From: Adineta vaga
Taxonomy: Eukaryota; Rotifera
Direction: 5' to 3'
Length of the DNA: 64,000 nt
NCBI GenBank assembly: GCA_021613535.1
Contig: CP075494.1
Location: 12,462,001-12,526,000 of the forward strand
The notes under the pieces were generated by a model. The model did not search any database and was not told where the DNA came from. It saw nothing but the letters and a program-made list of their open reading frames with translations. The stretch's first letter is position 1, and each line of letters starts with the position of its first letter. Shown in pieces: positions 1 to 12,245 of this stretch. A program made the position numbers and the translations under genes.

Positions 1-264
1 CGATAACGACGTGGAATTGAACGAAATAATATCTGTACTTTAACCATTATATATTTCAATGATTACTTACTCGGAATATATCGACACGTGTTTGTCGGTT
101 CGATATCATAATATTCATTTTTGTACCTTGCCATATTTTTATGTTCTGTAGTATGAATCATCTTCATCAAAAAGCGATAGTTCGCAAATTAGCCTACGTT
201 TTATTTCTTCTTATATAAAAGTGATCAATATCCAAAAACAAAAAAAACGGATATTTGATGCGAT
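1..264. other. Non-coding left edge
   Basis: AT-rich sequence lying 3' of the aminotransferase on the minus strand. It probably holds that gene's 3' UTR. I see no other feature. Confidence 0.4.
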
Positions 265-1383
265 TTAATTTGTTTTTTTCAAACAAACTTCAATTGTAGA
301 TGTAATATTTTTTAAACCTTCCTTTAATTCTTCTATTGTTGGCCATCCATATCCGATTCGCATGAATTTTTTATCCATTTCAAACCAATGGCCAGGTCCT
401 ACAAATGTTTTGAATTTGTTATTTAAAACATTATAGAATTCTTCAGGATTAACATCGACTTTTATTCTTGGAAAACAAACAACACCTCCTTGTGGTTCAA
501 CCCATTCAAGATATTGATTGGATTCATTCATCCATTCTTTAATGATTTGAAATCGTGCTTGGATTTCATTCAAGATTAATGGTAATCGTTCGTTACGTGT
601 TAACATATATCGATAAGCAATTTCTTCATCGACAACAGAACCACAAATCATAATTTGTTCTTTTGCAGCAAGAAATTTTGTCATCAATTTTTTATCTTGA
701 CAAATCAACCAACCCATTCGGATTCCTGGAAGACCATACGTTTTTGATAGTGACGAAACGGATACAACATGTGTATCAAGAGATGCAGCAACGGGTAAAA
801 CATTTGCAAAGGTCATATCACGATATGTTTCATCAACTAGTAAAGTAATTCCTTTGTCTTTCGTTAAGGCAATAAGTTTATCCAGATCTGGACGAGATAT
901 AACCGTACCAGTTGGGTTATTTGGAACAGTTACACTAAGAAATTTTGTTTCGTTAGGTTTAATTTTACCTTCAATATCATTGACAGATGGTAAAGAAAAT
1001 CCATTTTCGAATTGTAGTTCAAGAAAATCAATATGAGCACCAATAGCACGAGGTGTTTCAATATTAGTAGCATAATTTGGATGTTCAACTAGAATACGAT
1101 CATTTTTACCAAGAAGAGTTGTTGAAACAATGAAGAGAGCAGTTGCTGCACCTGAAGTAAGTAAAACATCTTCTGGTGTAACACCTGCATCCTTAGCAAT
1201 CAATTCACGTAGTTTAAAATGGCCAATATGATCTCCATATGCAATAATAAGTTCTTGCAAATTTAGATTTAAATCACCAAGTTTCATATCTGTTACAGAA
1301 CTTTCAGTCAAATTGAACTTGACATTTTCATAACCCATTTGTTCGGGTGATTCAATTTCAATTGGCATTCGTGCATAATTCAT
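265..1383 (-). CDS. PLP-dependent class I/II aminotransferase, intronless
   Basis: A 372-residue fold-type I aminotransferase in one uninterrupted exon. The motifs fall in the expected order: PNNPTG at residues 154-159, the pyridoxal-pocket aspartate D184 in VDETYRD, and the Schiff-base lysine K214 in SLSKTYGLPGIR, whose R222 lies where the phosphate or carboxylate contact is expected. Members transfer an amino group between an amino acid and a 2-oxo acid, normally in the cytosol; I cannot assign the substrate. The length is near the 370-400 usual for the class, and no targeting peptide is visible. Start chosen: MNYARMP, the first ATG of the ORF. Every gene of comparable age nearby is split by many short introns, so a single-exon gene of over 1.1 kb may be a horizontally acquired bacterial or fungal gene; that is inference. 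The class assignment is firm. Confidence 0.88.
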   Translation of the reverse strand: MNYARMPIEIESPEQMGYENVKFNLTESSVTDMKLGDLNLNLQELIIAYGDHIGHFKLRELIAKDAGVTPEDVLLTSGAATALFIVSTTLLGKNDRILVEHPNYATNIETPRAIGAHIDFLELQFENGFSLPSVNDIEGKIKPNETKFLSVTVPNNPTGTVISRPDLDKLIALTKDKGITLLVDETYRDMTFANVLPVAASLDTHVVSVSSLSKTYGLPGIRMGWLICQDKKLMTKFLAAKEQIMICGSVVDEEIAYRYMLTRNERLPLILNEIQARFQIIKEWMNESNQYLEWVEPQGGVVCFPRIKVDVNPEEFYNVLNNKFKTFVGPGHWFEMDKKFMRIGYGWPTIEELKEGLKNITSTIEVCLKKTN

Positions 1384-1855
1384 CTTTGATGTCGAATAAT
1401 GTTTTACTTCAATCTAAAAAGCAGATAGAATGCCAAAAAACAACTCAACTCAACTTGGTTTTGTTTTTCTACACGTATCTGAAGTTCTATATATAATAAA
1501 GGTTATCATGTTTAAGATAATGTGTTTCACTTTTTACATATGTTGATTATTTGCCATTAGTTTTTCTTTATATCATTTTATTTTCATGATAAGTATATAG
1601 GTAAGCAACAGAAAAGAAAATACTGTCTGTTAACAAATGATATAACAGTTTTGTTTTCACATGTATACGTTTGCAAAAAAGAAAATAGACACGCATAAAT
1701 AAGCACAATAAAACACTAAAATATCTTCCTGTCTTCCATTTCAATCACATAAAACCCAATATATATATGTATATGAAATATAAATAACAATTTTATGTTC
1801 AAGAAAACTCATTTCAAATGAACATAACAGAGTATTAAAAAAAAACAAATCATTA
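1384..1855. other. Intergenic, aminotransferase 5' side
   Basis: This 470 bp stretch lies between the aminotransferase start and the stop of the TANGO1-like gene, both on the minus strand. It should carry the aminotransferase promoter and the 3' UTR of the upstream gene. It is AT-rich and I recognise no element. Confidence 0.35.
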
Positions 1856-4800
1856 TCATACGTTTTCTTTAACTAAAGATGTTTCTCCTTTCTTTTTCGA
1901 GGATTTTTTCGTTTTCTTCGTTTTCACTTGTTTTCCATCTAATACAATAGAATTTTTCAATATTTCATTTGCAAAATAAATCAATACACTTACTCTCAGG
2001 TACAGGTGATAGAACTCCTTCATTTGACTGTCGTTCGTAACTAGTTGAATTTGGAGTTATATTTGATGAATCAACATTCTCTGAATTGTTCATATCATTA
2101 CTATTAATCATTAAATGTGATAGAGGTGAAATCATTCCATGTGGACTAGTTGTTGGCATTGGAAATCTTGGATGCATCATAAATGCATTGGGAGGAGGAT
2201 GAGGTAGGAAAGGTGTCGGATAAAATGGAGGTCGAGGAAGACCAAACATAGGTGGTCCTATAAAATGAACGAAATTTTTATTAATAAAAACATAGTATGA
2301 ACTAACTTGGCATGAACATATCAGCAGGACTAGTAGCACCGGATTCATTACGTTGATGATCAATAGGTCTAAAACTATAAATATCGCGAATCGATTATCT
2401 GAACTAGTGAGCAATGTAATTACTTTTCTGCTTGTTGATATAAATTTGGTGAATTACCATTTGTTTCTAATTCACCTAAACAATGACAGAATAAAATCGT
2501 TATGTTTCAATTCTCTTTTACCATTGTTTCCATAATGTTGTGGTACGGGTTTAATCATAGTTTTTTCTTGCGAAGAACTTGCATATTTTGTAATTCTACA
2601 AATTTCAATGAAATATTTTAATGATTAATAAATAGTAAAACATACTGTTTGCGTAAAGCTTCACATTCTTTTTTGGAAATATCCAATTCACGGATCAATC
2701 GTTTTACTTCCATCCATTTTTCATGAGTTTCATGTTGTAATTTACCACATTCTTCATTGAATTTCATTTGTTCAGTTGAAAGAACTTTTTGCACATCATC
2801 CAATTGTTGTCTAAACCAAACAGATATTTCAATTAGTTTTTAGAAATGAAAAGAAATTTTACTGTTTAAGATCAAGTTGTTGTTGTAGGATTCGTACACG
2901 TTCTGTATCATTTCTTGCTTTACGTAATTCAGCATCTGTTTGTCCTAATTGTCGTATATGTAAATGAGCATCACGTTCACGTAATTCTAACACAACTTTT
3001 AGTTTAGTTTCCATTTCTTTTGCTCGATCTTTTTCTTGTTTTAATAACAGATCAAGTTCTTTAATTCGATTCGTTTTTTCGTCAATTTCATGATGTAAAT
3101 TACGAATATGTTGATTGGATTTTTCTAAATCATTATCAACAGTTGAAAGAAGTTGTTGATTACTACTCGAAGAGTTCTCTGTAATCAACAAAAGTAAATC
3201 TTCAAATTCTAGAAAAGAAAAGAAAAGAAGAACAACATAACAAATGGAAGTCAGATAATTAAATATTACCTTTAGGTTCTTCTTCATTAATTTTCTCTTG
3301 AATACGTTTGATAGTTTGATCACGTTGTTCAAGTAGAACTTTTAATTGTTTCATACGAAGAGTTAATTGATTATTTTCGATGTCAAGTTGATTCGAATGA
3401 TCTTGAATTTCTTGAAGTTGATCTTTCTGTGTGAATTTATCTTGTTTTAATTGAGTAATTTCAGATTTCAATTCATGAATTAATTCTTGAGATTTCTCGA
3501 AACGTTCTAAAGAGAGATCATTCGATTGATATCGACTAATAGTTGCTCGTTCTTTTTCTAAATCTTGTTTCAATTGAAGAATCTAAAAGATTCAATAAGA
3601 AAATATCCATTGATAAACTGCTCTTCTATCTTACTTCATTATTTAAATATGCAACAGCCTCTGCTTGTCTTTGCATTTCATATTCATGTTTCTGAATTAG
3701 ATTTTGTTTATGATCAATATTCTGTTGTAATGCATCACGTTCAGCACGAACTGTTTTTAAATCATCTTGAAATCGAAAACATTCTTCACGTAATGTAAAT
3801 AGATCTTCATCGGAATCGCGAACTGGAACGCTTTTTAATTCTTCAATTTCATCGGTTAGTCTTAACGAGAAGAAAATATATTTTTATAAAAATAACTATT
3901 GTTTCTATGTATGCATACTTTTGATTTTGTCGTTCAAATGTCGAACGTTCAAGATCAATTTGATTGTTATATTGTTGAAGTTGTTGACAACGAGCACGTA
4001 CTTCTTTTTCAGTTTTACTCTGTTTCAATCGTTTTGTGCCCATAGAAAGAAATAGGAAACTGAATAAAGCACACAATGTACAAACAGAACCAAACCACAT
4101 TGTATTCATAAGAACTTCTCGATCTTCTATACGTCCGAAAAAGACTGTTTGTACAAAATCAGGTAACTAGAAATAAATATCGTTCGAAAAATGAAATTAG
4201 TAAAAGTAAACAAAACATACTATGTTGAGAAATCGAAAAATTTGATTTTCTAATAATTCTATACTTGGTTCGAATCGTTTCGGTAAACGCCAACAAATTT
4301 GTCGATTCTTATCTTGATTACGAGTATTGTTCACTGTTGTATTCATTTTCAAGATACTAGAATTGTTGATATTATCAATCTAAATAGAACTAGGATATAA
4401 AAAAATTAAAATGTTGCGAAATAGCATACTTTCGTTTCATTCGATAACATTGGCAATTTCTCATCGATAAGTGGTTCATGCGTATTAATATCAGGAACTG
4501 AACTAGTAGTGCCAATTGTTGTTGTTTTATCGACATCTTTGTTTAACGTCAAGTTTGTATTTGTATTTGAATCATCAGTCGATGGTGTGACATTCAATGT
4601 ATCCTGTTGATTCATTATTTTAGGCGTATGATGAACACGTACTTGACGAGGTAAATCAATATTATTCACAGGTTTCTGAATTTGATCATTTGAAAACGGA
4701 ATTTGTTGCGTGGTAGTTTCAATATGTGGTTTTTCTGTTGTAGTAGATGGTGCTGTGGTTGCATATTTATCTTTATCGTTCAAATCTTTTGTGACTATCG

Positions 4801-5663
4801 TTTCATGTTGATTAACATCTGCTGAAGAAATTAATTAAGAGATGATTAACGATGAAAAAAAAGACTTGATTTACTTTTTTTTGTCAGATCTTCTGTTGAA
4901 TCTGGTATATGTCGAGGATGTACATGAACTTTTGGTGTTGCTGAACGTAGAATGCGTGCTGCTGTTGTTGTTGCTGTTGTTGTTGTTGTTATAGTTACTG
5001 GAATGTGAGATTCAGTTGATGTTGTTGTACTAGCAATTGTACTTGTTTCAGTTGGTTTCGATGAAATCGAGGGTGTGGGTGAATTCGAAAGACTATTTTG
5101 AGTTGTAGTGTAAATTGTTTGTTGTGTACTTGTAAATGTTGGAATGTGATCAGAAATTGGTTTTATTTGTTCTTGCTGTTGAGATTGAAAATTATTATTC
5201 ACTAATTTTACATTCAATTTATCATTCGAAATTGGAATGTCTGTTTTTATTTGACGAACTACTACTGGTGCTTCGGTTGATTGTTGTTTCGTTTGCGAAT
5301 GTAAAGGCGTTGAAGGTGTGTTGAAATTATTTGAAACAGAGACTGGTACTTGAGTTTGCAATGAGATATCTACAGATGGAGTTGTAAATTGAATTGGTTG
5401 TTCATAGTTAACATCAGATGGTTTAATAGATGGTTGTTTAAAATCTTGCGATATATGAGAATGTATTTCAGTTGCCTCCTCATTTCTATAACTATTTGTT
5501 GTTTCTAATGAAGTAAAAAGGAACTTTTTCATTCATATTTGATTAAAACGAAAATGTGCAACTAACCGGCATGTTTATTAACTGGATCTATATGATTCAG
5601 ATCATGGCAATAACAAAAACAAAGAAAGAAAAAATGCAGAATCAATATCTTCGAAAACCTCAT
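1856..5663 (-). CDS. TANGO1/cTAGE5-like ER-exit-site cargo receptor
   Basis: Fourteen exons on the minus strand: 5663-5567, 5504-4875, 4821-4430, 4379-4221, 4166-3919, 3860-3635, 3582-3270, 3208-2863, 2810-2646, 2595-2522, 2475-2424, 2368-2307, 2257-1994 and 1938-1856. They join in phase into 1036 residues. The order is: hydrophobic signal peptide (MRFSKILIL onward, about 1-20); a long Thr/Ser/Gln-rich luminal part; one membrane segment at about 449-468; about 400 residues of heptad-rich coiled coil; a proline-rich stretch near 922-955 (RPPFYP, LPHPPP); a basic Lys-rich tail. This is the layout of MIA3/TANGO1 family proteins, which sit at ER exit sites, bind Sec23 through the proline-rich part and help pack bulky cargo into COPII carriers. 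The luminal SH3 (MIA) domain of full-length TANGO1 is not visible. The low-complexity luminal part is the least certain region. Confidence 0.75.
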
Positions 5664-5940
5664 CTGAAAAAAACCAAAAAAATTTCCAATTGAATTAAAA
5701 CAAAAGTTTTTTCTTTTCTTTTTAAGAATGTGTAAATCATTTTTTCGTCAATAACGACAACACGACGACGACGACTAGACATCCATCCTGAACGGTATTT
5801 TAGAGCGTCCAATAAAAAATCGAATGCTGTACGCATTGAGTTTTGTAAGAGAACAAACAACATGGTTTAAAGCGACAGTAAAATTAATTGATTAAAAAAC
5901 AGTTAAACTATAAAAATCGTTTTTTTACTTTTTTTTTCAT
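5664..5940. promoter_or_regulatory. Divergent promoter region, TANGO1-like / IPK
   Basis: Only 277 bp separate the minus-strand ATG at 5663 from the plus-strand ATG at 5941, so both promoters must lie here or overlap the genes. The end next to 5941 is a T-rich run. No TATA box or other motif is convincing. A 67-codon minus-strand ORF in this stretch looks like 5' leader sequence. Confidence 0.4.
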
Positions 5941-6818
5941 ATGGTTACACGTATTATTAAAATCGGAGGTGCATCTATCACAGATAAGAGTCAATTTGAA
6001 CAAGTTCGATTGTCAAATATTGATTTTATTGTTGATTTATTTAAAACAAATTATCAAAATTTAATTTTAATTCATGGAGCTGGATCATTTGGGTAAGAAA
6101 AACGAAAATTAATCAAATGAATTTTATTGAATAGTTTTATAGTCATCATCAAGCAAAACAATTTAAATTAAATGAAGGTTATCTTCCGACTGATGATTAT
6201 GAAAAATGTCGTTGGGGTGTTTGTGATACACGACGATCATTAGGTCGTTTACAACAATATCTTCTAGATGCTTTTCTACGTAATCAAATTCCAGTTGTTA
6301 CCGTTTCACCATTCAATTTTCTTCTTTCGGATAAATTTGAATTAATTGAAGAAAATTTTCAACATCTTTGTCAACATCTAGAACAACTTCTCTCATTTGG
6401 TTATGTTCCACTTTTACATGGTGATGTTTTATTAGATAAAACGAAACATTGGCGAATATTTAGTGGTGATGATTTATTATTAAAACTAGCGGAATATTTC
6501 AAACCACGACAATGTGTCTTTTTAACATCCGTACCTGGAATACTTCGATTGGATGGAAGTGTGATTGAAGAATTCTATATTGATGAAAATAAATTTGATG
6601 AAATGAATTCTCAATCAAAAACAATCGATGTAACAGGATCAATGCAGAATAAAGTCATGATTGCAAGTGATATTGTGAAGAAAATTGATGAATGTCAAGT
6701 ATTTATTTTACAAGGTGTAAGTGATGATTCAAGACAACTTCTATCTTCACACATAGACAATGAACATCTCGTTTTAAATGGTTGTACACGAGTTTTAAAA
6801 AGAAAGACATCCATATGA
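5941..6818 (+). CDS. Isopentenyl phosphate kinase
   Basis: Two exons (5941-6092 and 6143-6818) separated by a 50 bp intron encode 275 residues of the amino-acid-kinase fold. The motifs are those of isopentenyl phosphate kinase: KIGGASIT at 7-14 for phosphate binding, HGAGSFGHH at 45-53 whose histidine (about H52) marks the IPK subgroup, LLHGDV, FSGDDL, and DVTGSM before the nucleotide-binding part. IPK phosphorylates isopentenyl phosphate to isopentenyl diphosphate, with ATP, as a side branch feeding the mevalonate pathway in the cytosol. The length matches the family, and no signal or membrane segment is seen. It shares a 277 bp divergent spacer with the TANGO1-like gene. An AATAAA begins three bases after the stop, so the 3' UTR is probably short. 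Confidence 0.9.
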
Positions 6819-6820
6819 TA

Positions 6821-6826
6821 AATAAA
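6821..6826 (+). terminator. Poly(A) signal candidate for IPK
   Basis: AATAAA almost touching the IPK stop codon. In AT-rich DNA the hexamer is common, so only its position supports the call. Confidence 0.35.
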
Positions 6827-8361
6827 TACAAAATAATCATTCTAATGTATTTGAAAGTGATCATCTGGACAATGAAAGTAAACTATTGTTAAATAGCACG
6901 CTTTCATTCTCATTATGTTATATGAGACGATGGCGGCATCAGTTTATTAAAAGTTCATCTATAATTCATATACTAATCATTTTGTTCTCATTGTTATTTA
7001 ATCGAAGAAATGATTGAAATCTATTCGTATTATATTTCCAATGAAAGAATTCTTGTCATTTGACAAGTCACATACGACACGATGAGAATGTCCGACGAAG
7101 AAGAAGAAGAAGAAGAAAAAAAGTGTTATTTATTACAAAAAACAAAGAATTCAATAATGTTTTGTCATATTCTGTTATGAATATTTACACCGTTCATTTT
7201 CACATAGTGACTCTTGATTGAATCGCGCGCATCGTTTTTTTTTCTATTACATACTTCATATAATTACAATCTAAATTCAGTTCAAATAAAAAAAAAGTGG
7301 AGAGCTCGATTTGAGTTCTTTTCATCTCGCATCTCTCTTAACTTTTACATCTCTATGTATGTATAAATACACACGAACAAGTTGTACGAATATTGACAGA
7401 ATTCAATTGAATTGAACATCGAGTCAAGTCTGCACTTGATCGAATGCTTTGATATAACAAATTTTCAATTTAATGGTATGTTGATATTGTCTGTATGTTC
7501 TTGTTCTTTATAATTTGTTCTCTTTTTTTTCTGTATATCTATTAGAATGTAGTCTCTAGTTTCAACAAAAGAAAAAGATTATAAAAAAAAATTTTCGAAG
7601 AACGAGAACATAAGAATTATTTGACCGTTTGATGGTACCGTAATACTTACTCTTTTCTTTTATTCTCTCCGCCTACCTAATGGATAATTGAAAAGAAAAG
7701 GAATCAGTAACAATGTCTTAGAGCTATTAGACACATATAGGTGTATATATATATACCTATATAGATCGATGTAAAAAAACAAACTTCATATTACTAAGTA
7801 CCAGTGCTTTTAAAGATAAAAAAAGTGATCATTTTTGACCAAAAAACTAGGAAGATGTCTTTTTCTTTCTTTGTTCTTGAATATAATCATCCAACTTGAA
7901 ACTGATCCATCTATGCTCGTGTCATTCCATTAAATTTGTCTTTGTCATTCTCATTTTGTTGATGTTAGAATGAATAATGGAATACACAATGAACTGACAA
8001 CACGTCAAATAATACCAACGACTATTCAATCATTGTATGCATACGTAAGTCTAATTGGTAGGATCATATGCATTCTCGTGCACATGTTTGTATTGAAACA
8101 TATCTAATCAAAGAGAAGTAACTGACTAATAGCCTAGAGTACAAACTAATAGCTCGGATAGTTTGAAGAAGAGAAAAAATCGAAAGATAATGATGATGAG
8201 AGTGTATGCATGCACACAAAAGCACGTTTCATTAATTCATTGTACCCTTGCGGCATATTGGATATTAACTAAAAGAGAAAACATCATCCACAATCGATTA
8301 CGTCGAAGGTCTTTTTTTCTTTTCATTCTTCGATTTCTTCTCATTATCTTTCTTATTAACA
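6827..8361. other. Intergenic, 5' of the M13-like gene
   Basis: About 1.5 kb with a GAAGAA run near 7095-7120, an AT dinucleotide run near 7745-7760 and otherwise unremarkable AT-rich DNA. It should contain the promoter and 5' UTR of the gene starting near 8362/8443. I see no RNA gene or coding exon. Confidence 0.35.
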
Positions 8362-11273
8362 GTGATACTTTCATCGTCGTCATCTCAATATGAAACTAGA
8401 AAGATCTTGCGACAATCATTTGATTATCGAAAGATCAAAACAATGTCAACGTATTTCCATGTAAGTTTCAATCTTTTATCAATGAAAATTTTTAATCAAT
8501 GTCTATCATTAGTATATTCAATCATCAATAAAATGTCAAATTGTTGTTCATGGTTAAATCGACAATATTGTTGTTGTCGACGGCAATCACGAGGCACATA
8601 TATCTATCTCTATAGTCCAACAATGGGTAGTTCATCATCATTATTTCATTGTCTTATTTGTATACTCTGTGGATTTTGTCTTGCATTTATTCTTATTTTA
8701 ACAACTATTATTATCTATAATATGAACAGTAAGAATCTATCATTAACATCAAAATCGCATACAAATCACGATATGCTACCTATTGCAAGAAAACGACAAT
8801 TACAAGATTTTGTTAATACTAACATTGATCCTTGTGAAAATTTTTATGATTTTGTGTGTGATAAATGGACTCAACAGAGAAAAAAAGAACGATCTTATGA
8901 TGGTGATGATACTAATGATGACGAAGATAGTTACAAACATAAATGGACACGTATTCGACATCGTATTCATGATAAACTAATGATTAATATGACTAAAGAT
9001 CAATCAAAATCAAATCAAAGTATGTAAATAGCAAATACTATTCAATCACTATCGTTTTTATTTCTCTTGAACATTTAGATAATATCTCATCAACAACTTC
9101 CTCTGTTTTAACATTGTATCAATTATGTGAAACTGAATCTCCTTCTTCATTACTTGATGAAGTTGAACGTTACTTTGCTCTTCTCATTCAACAAGAACCT
9201 TATCGATCATACTTAACTCTTTTTAACCAAACTACTTCAACTGATTCGATTTCTTCTGTACCACTTCATTTTCAATATAATCCATTCTTTAAATTAATCC
9301 ATTCAGCATCAAATCATTCATTTACAACAATTCTTCGATTTCATCGTCGATCATTACCATCACCTTTACTCATACTTCCTAATTTGAATGTTTTAAATCA
9401 AACAGCACTTGCTAATCTAATCAAATTTGATAAAGATTATACCAAATTTTTACAAGATGCCAATGATACGATTAAATTCTATGAACAAGAATATAATCAA
9501 AATTCTCTTATAGTCAAACGAATATTAGTCTATCCTGATTATCATATATGTCTTTCATCATTGAATGAAACAAATGGTTTTAGAAAATTAATAGAATTAT
9601 TAAATCATTTTCTTCAAACTCGTTTACGTAAATTTAATACTCGAATAGTTGATAAACAAATTCGTATTCTTGACAAAATTACAAATAATCATACATTAAT
9701 TGAACATCTTCGACGTATTCGATTAGAATTTAAAGTTCTCGAACAAATTTTACCTTTTGAAGATCAATCAATCAGTGATAATTCTTCATGTATTATCCAT
9801 TTACTCGATCAATTACTTGATAAACGTATGAAAATTTCCGATTTATCAATAAATCTGAATTTCTATTCGGATAATACAACATTAGAATATTACATGTCAA
9901 ATGATTGGCCTTATATAATGATGTTGCATGATCGGTTGTTGAAAACTACATTCAAAGATACACTTGTTAATTTCATTTTTTTCGATTATTATCGACATTT
10001 AATTTATCCTTATTATCAACCACATATTCATCGTTCGATTGATTTTAATCTGAATTTGAAAATTGAATCTTCTAGTTTATCCTATGGCACACCGAGTTCC
10101 AATCTCTCATGTCAAATTAATAATTGTTTCGATATTTTAAATTGTTATCATTCATCTTTACTTATTCAAACATTAGTTGATCGAAAACAGGTAATAAAAA
10201 TTAAACGAATAGCTTACAGTGCATTTTAGCATCATATGATTAATCAATGATCGACAGAGAGGAAGAAAAACAGAACAGAAAGGGGTGTGTCATTTGATAC
10301 ACATAGAGAGAAGAATGTAGACTCAAAAATTGGCAACATTTGTTCTTTTTTTTCTTCAGTTACAAGGTTTTATTGAGTAGAAGTTAATTTGTTTGCTAAT
10401 CAAATTCCACATAATATATAGAAGGAAAAAAAAACGTAACATATTACTCTAGTCAAATGAAAACGTACTTTGCATACAAGTTTTTAAATTCAATATTTAA
10501 CAGGAATGTTCTCGAAAGACAAAACTTAATTGAATTCGATTCTTTTCTATATTTAGATTTCACTTGATTCAATACAGATTATTGTTGAAAATTTAATCAA
10601 TCGTTTTCGTTTGATTATCGAACAATCAGATAATCTGTATACAGAAGAAAAAAATCTTTTAATAAATCAATTAAATCAAATTAAAATTATCATTGGTCAT
10701 CCATTTTCATCTCTATTAACTTTACCTTATCTTCATTCATCATCCTATCTCGATTATGTACAATTATTTGCTACAATTTCATCTGATCAACAAGATCACC
10801 AGTATTCAACCGAACCAATTTATAATCCCAACGATCATACATTAATTCTTCCCTATGGATTTATTTATCTCTCAAATCATTCAATTGAATATCCATTAGT
10901 CAAATTTCTTTTAAAAATTCTTTCGGAAACAATTCAATCAAATCCATTTTATATTGAATGTTTAATTAAATCTTTTGATGATTCAAATTCAACACTAATG
11001 GATACAAATGATGAACATATAACCTATCTTCTATTTCGTACTTCATTTCTATATGAACATAATATTATTTTTGATGAATATTTATGGCCATTTATAAGTA
11101 CAAATTCTTTAATAAAACGTTTTCTTATTGATTATACAGCAAATAATTATTGTCAAAATACTAATACTTATCGATTATTTCTTAATAATACTTATTTATA
11201 TGATGATATTTCTTTAGTATTTCATTGTCCTCAAGCAAGTTCTATTAAACAATCGAAATGTAGTGTTATTTAA
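8362..11273 (+). CDS. M13 (neprilysin/ECE)-like type II membrane protein, zinc site lost
   Basis: Three exons (8362-9019, 9079-10190, 10557-11273) give 828 residues from the first ATG, or 801 from the ATG at 8443, which I consider equally likely. A short Cys-rich cytosolic part precedes one membrane anchor (FHCLICILCGFCLAFILIL region). Then comes the M13 opening motif NIDPCENFYDFVCDKW. The C-terminus has the family's closing pair of cysteines (FHC then SKC), as in neprilysin FHC...KCRVW. M13 enzymes are ectopeptidases that cleave small peptides using Zn bound by HExxH and ExxxD. Here the segment NPNDHTLILPYGF matches the stretch just before the zinc helix, yet no HExxH and no ExxxD follows; the equivalent place reads LLKILSETI. 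The ORF is intact, so this looks like a maintained pseudoenzyme, not a dead gene. The second intron is 366 bp, long for this window. Confidence 0.8.
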
Positions 11274-11357
11274 ATTTGTCTGTTCATTTTTCTTTTATTT
11301 TATGTACAACAAAACAGAAACAAAAATCTTTACATTATTTACATTTATATCTTTAAC

Positions 11358-11363
11358 AATAAA
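11358..11363 (+). terminator. Poly(A) signal candidate for the M13-like gene
   Basis: AATAAA 85 bp after the stop, a plausible distance. Position is the only support. Confidence 0.35.
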
Positions 11364-12245
11364 GTTCATTTGTATTCGTTAGTGTTCGTATTGAAATTGT
11401 ATAATCGAATTTTTCTATAATGTGCTATTAGAATTAATTCTACCGATGTTGAGCAGTATACCATCGTATCACAGATCAATTGATTTAATGTACTAAAAAC
11501 CATTCTAAGAGATTGATAATATGTTCAAGTCGTCGTATCTTTTGTTGAAGTTGTGATTAAACAAAAACCATCGTTTACTGTTGGAGATGTTGTTGGAGAT
11601 GATAAATCCTGTATAGAGACGATTTCATCGAAGGCTCGAGCATGAATACCAGGATTGTATGTAATTGAAACAAAGTTTCGTGAATGAAATGCCATAATTA
11701 GATTACGTTGAAAGAATAAATTTATAAAATATTTTAACATTCTCTTGTAATATACACTATATGTATTCTTACGATTTTTTTCTAGTATGATAGCTTTGTT
11801 ATGAGTATTTATACCTCGTTGTTATTGTGCACGTAACGCACTTTTATTCTGTTACTTGCGAACGAGTTGAAGGAAAGAAAAAAATGTTTCGTACTCGGTT
11901 ACATGCTCTTTCCTGCACTCTACGATCAAATCATATACTGTTCTCCTAGAGCGTCTATCGTGTTAGCTGTCATGTGTTACCCTATTCTATTCTTTCGAAA
12001 ACAGAAAGCACATATGTTGCACTAAAAAAATACGTAACTTCTCTTTACATTATTTCCTTTTCTTTTTCTGTATAATAAGAAAAGACAACCAATGCTATTT
12101 ACCAGATAACCTTGCGTTTCGTATGAGATATTTTTCTTTATTAGGATGATAAGCCTGTATCAAAACAAACGAACGACAACAAAGACAGAAAAAGAAGAGA
12201 AACAACACTCAATGGTATGAAACAGTTCATTTTTAGATTATATGT
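11364..12245. other. Intergenic between convergent genes
   Basis: About 0.9 kb separating the 3' ends of the M13-like gene (+) and eIF4A3 (-). It contains one 71-codon minus-strand ORF (11525-11740) with no recognised domain, listed under rejected items. No other structure is seen. Confidence 0.35.

Noticed and set aside
5660-5863. 67-codon minus-strand ORF upstream of the TANGO1-like start
   Set aside because: It lies in a different frame from the signal-peptide start at 5663 and ends there; probably 5' leader sequence.
11525-11740. 71-codon minus-strand ORF between the M13-like and eIF4A3 genes
   Set aside because: It has somewhat coding-like composition but no domain, no partner exons and no upstream context. 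Too weak to list as a gene.
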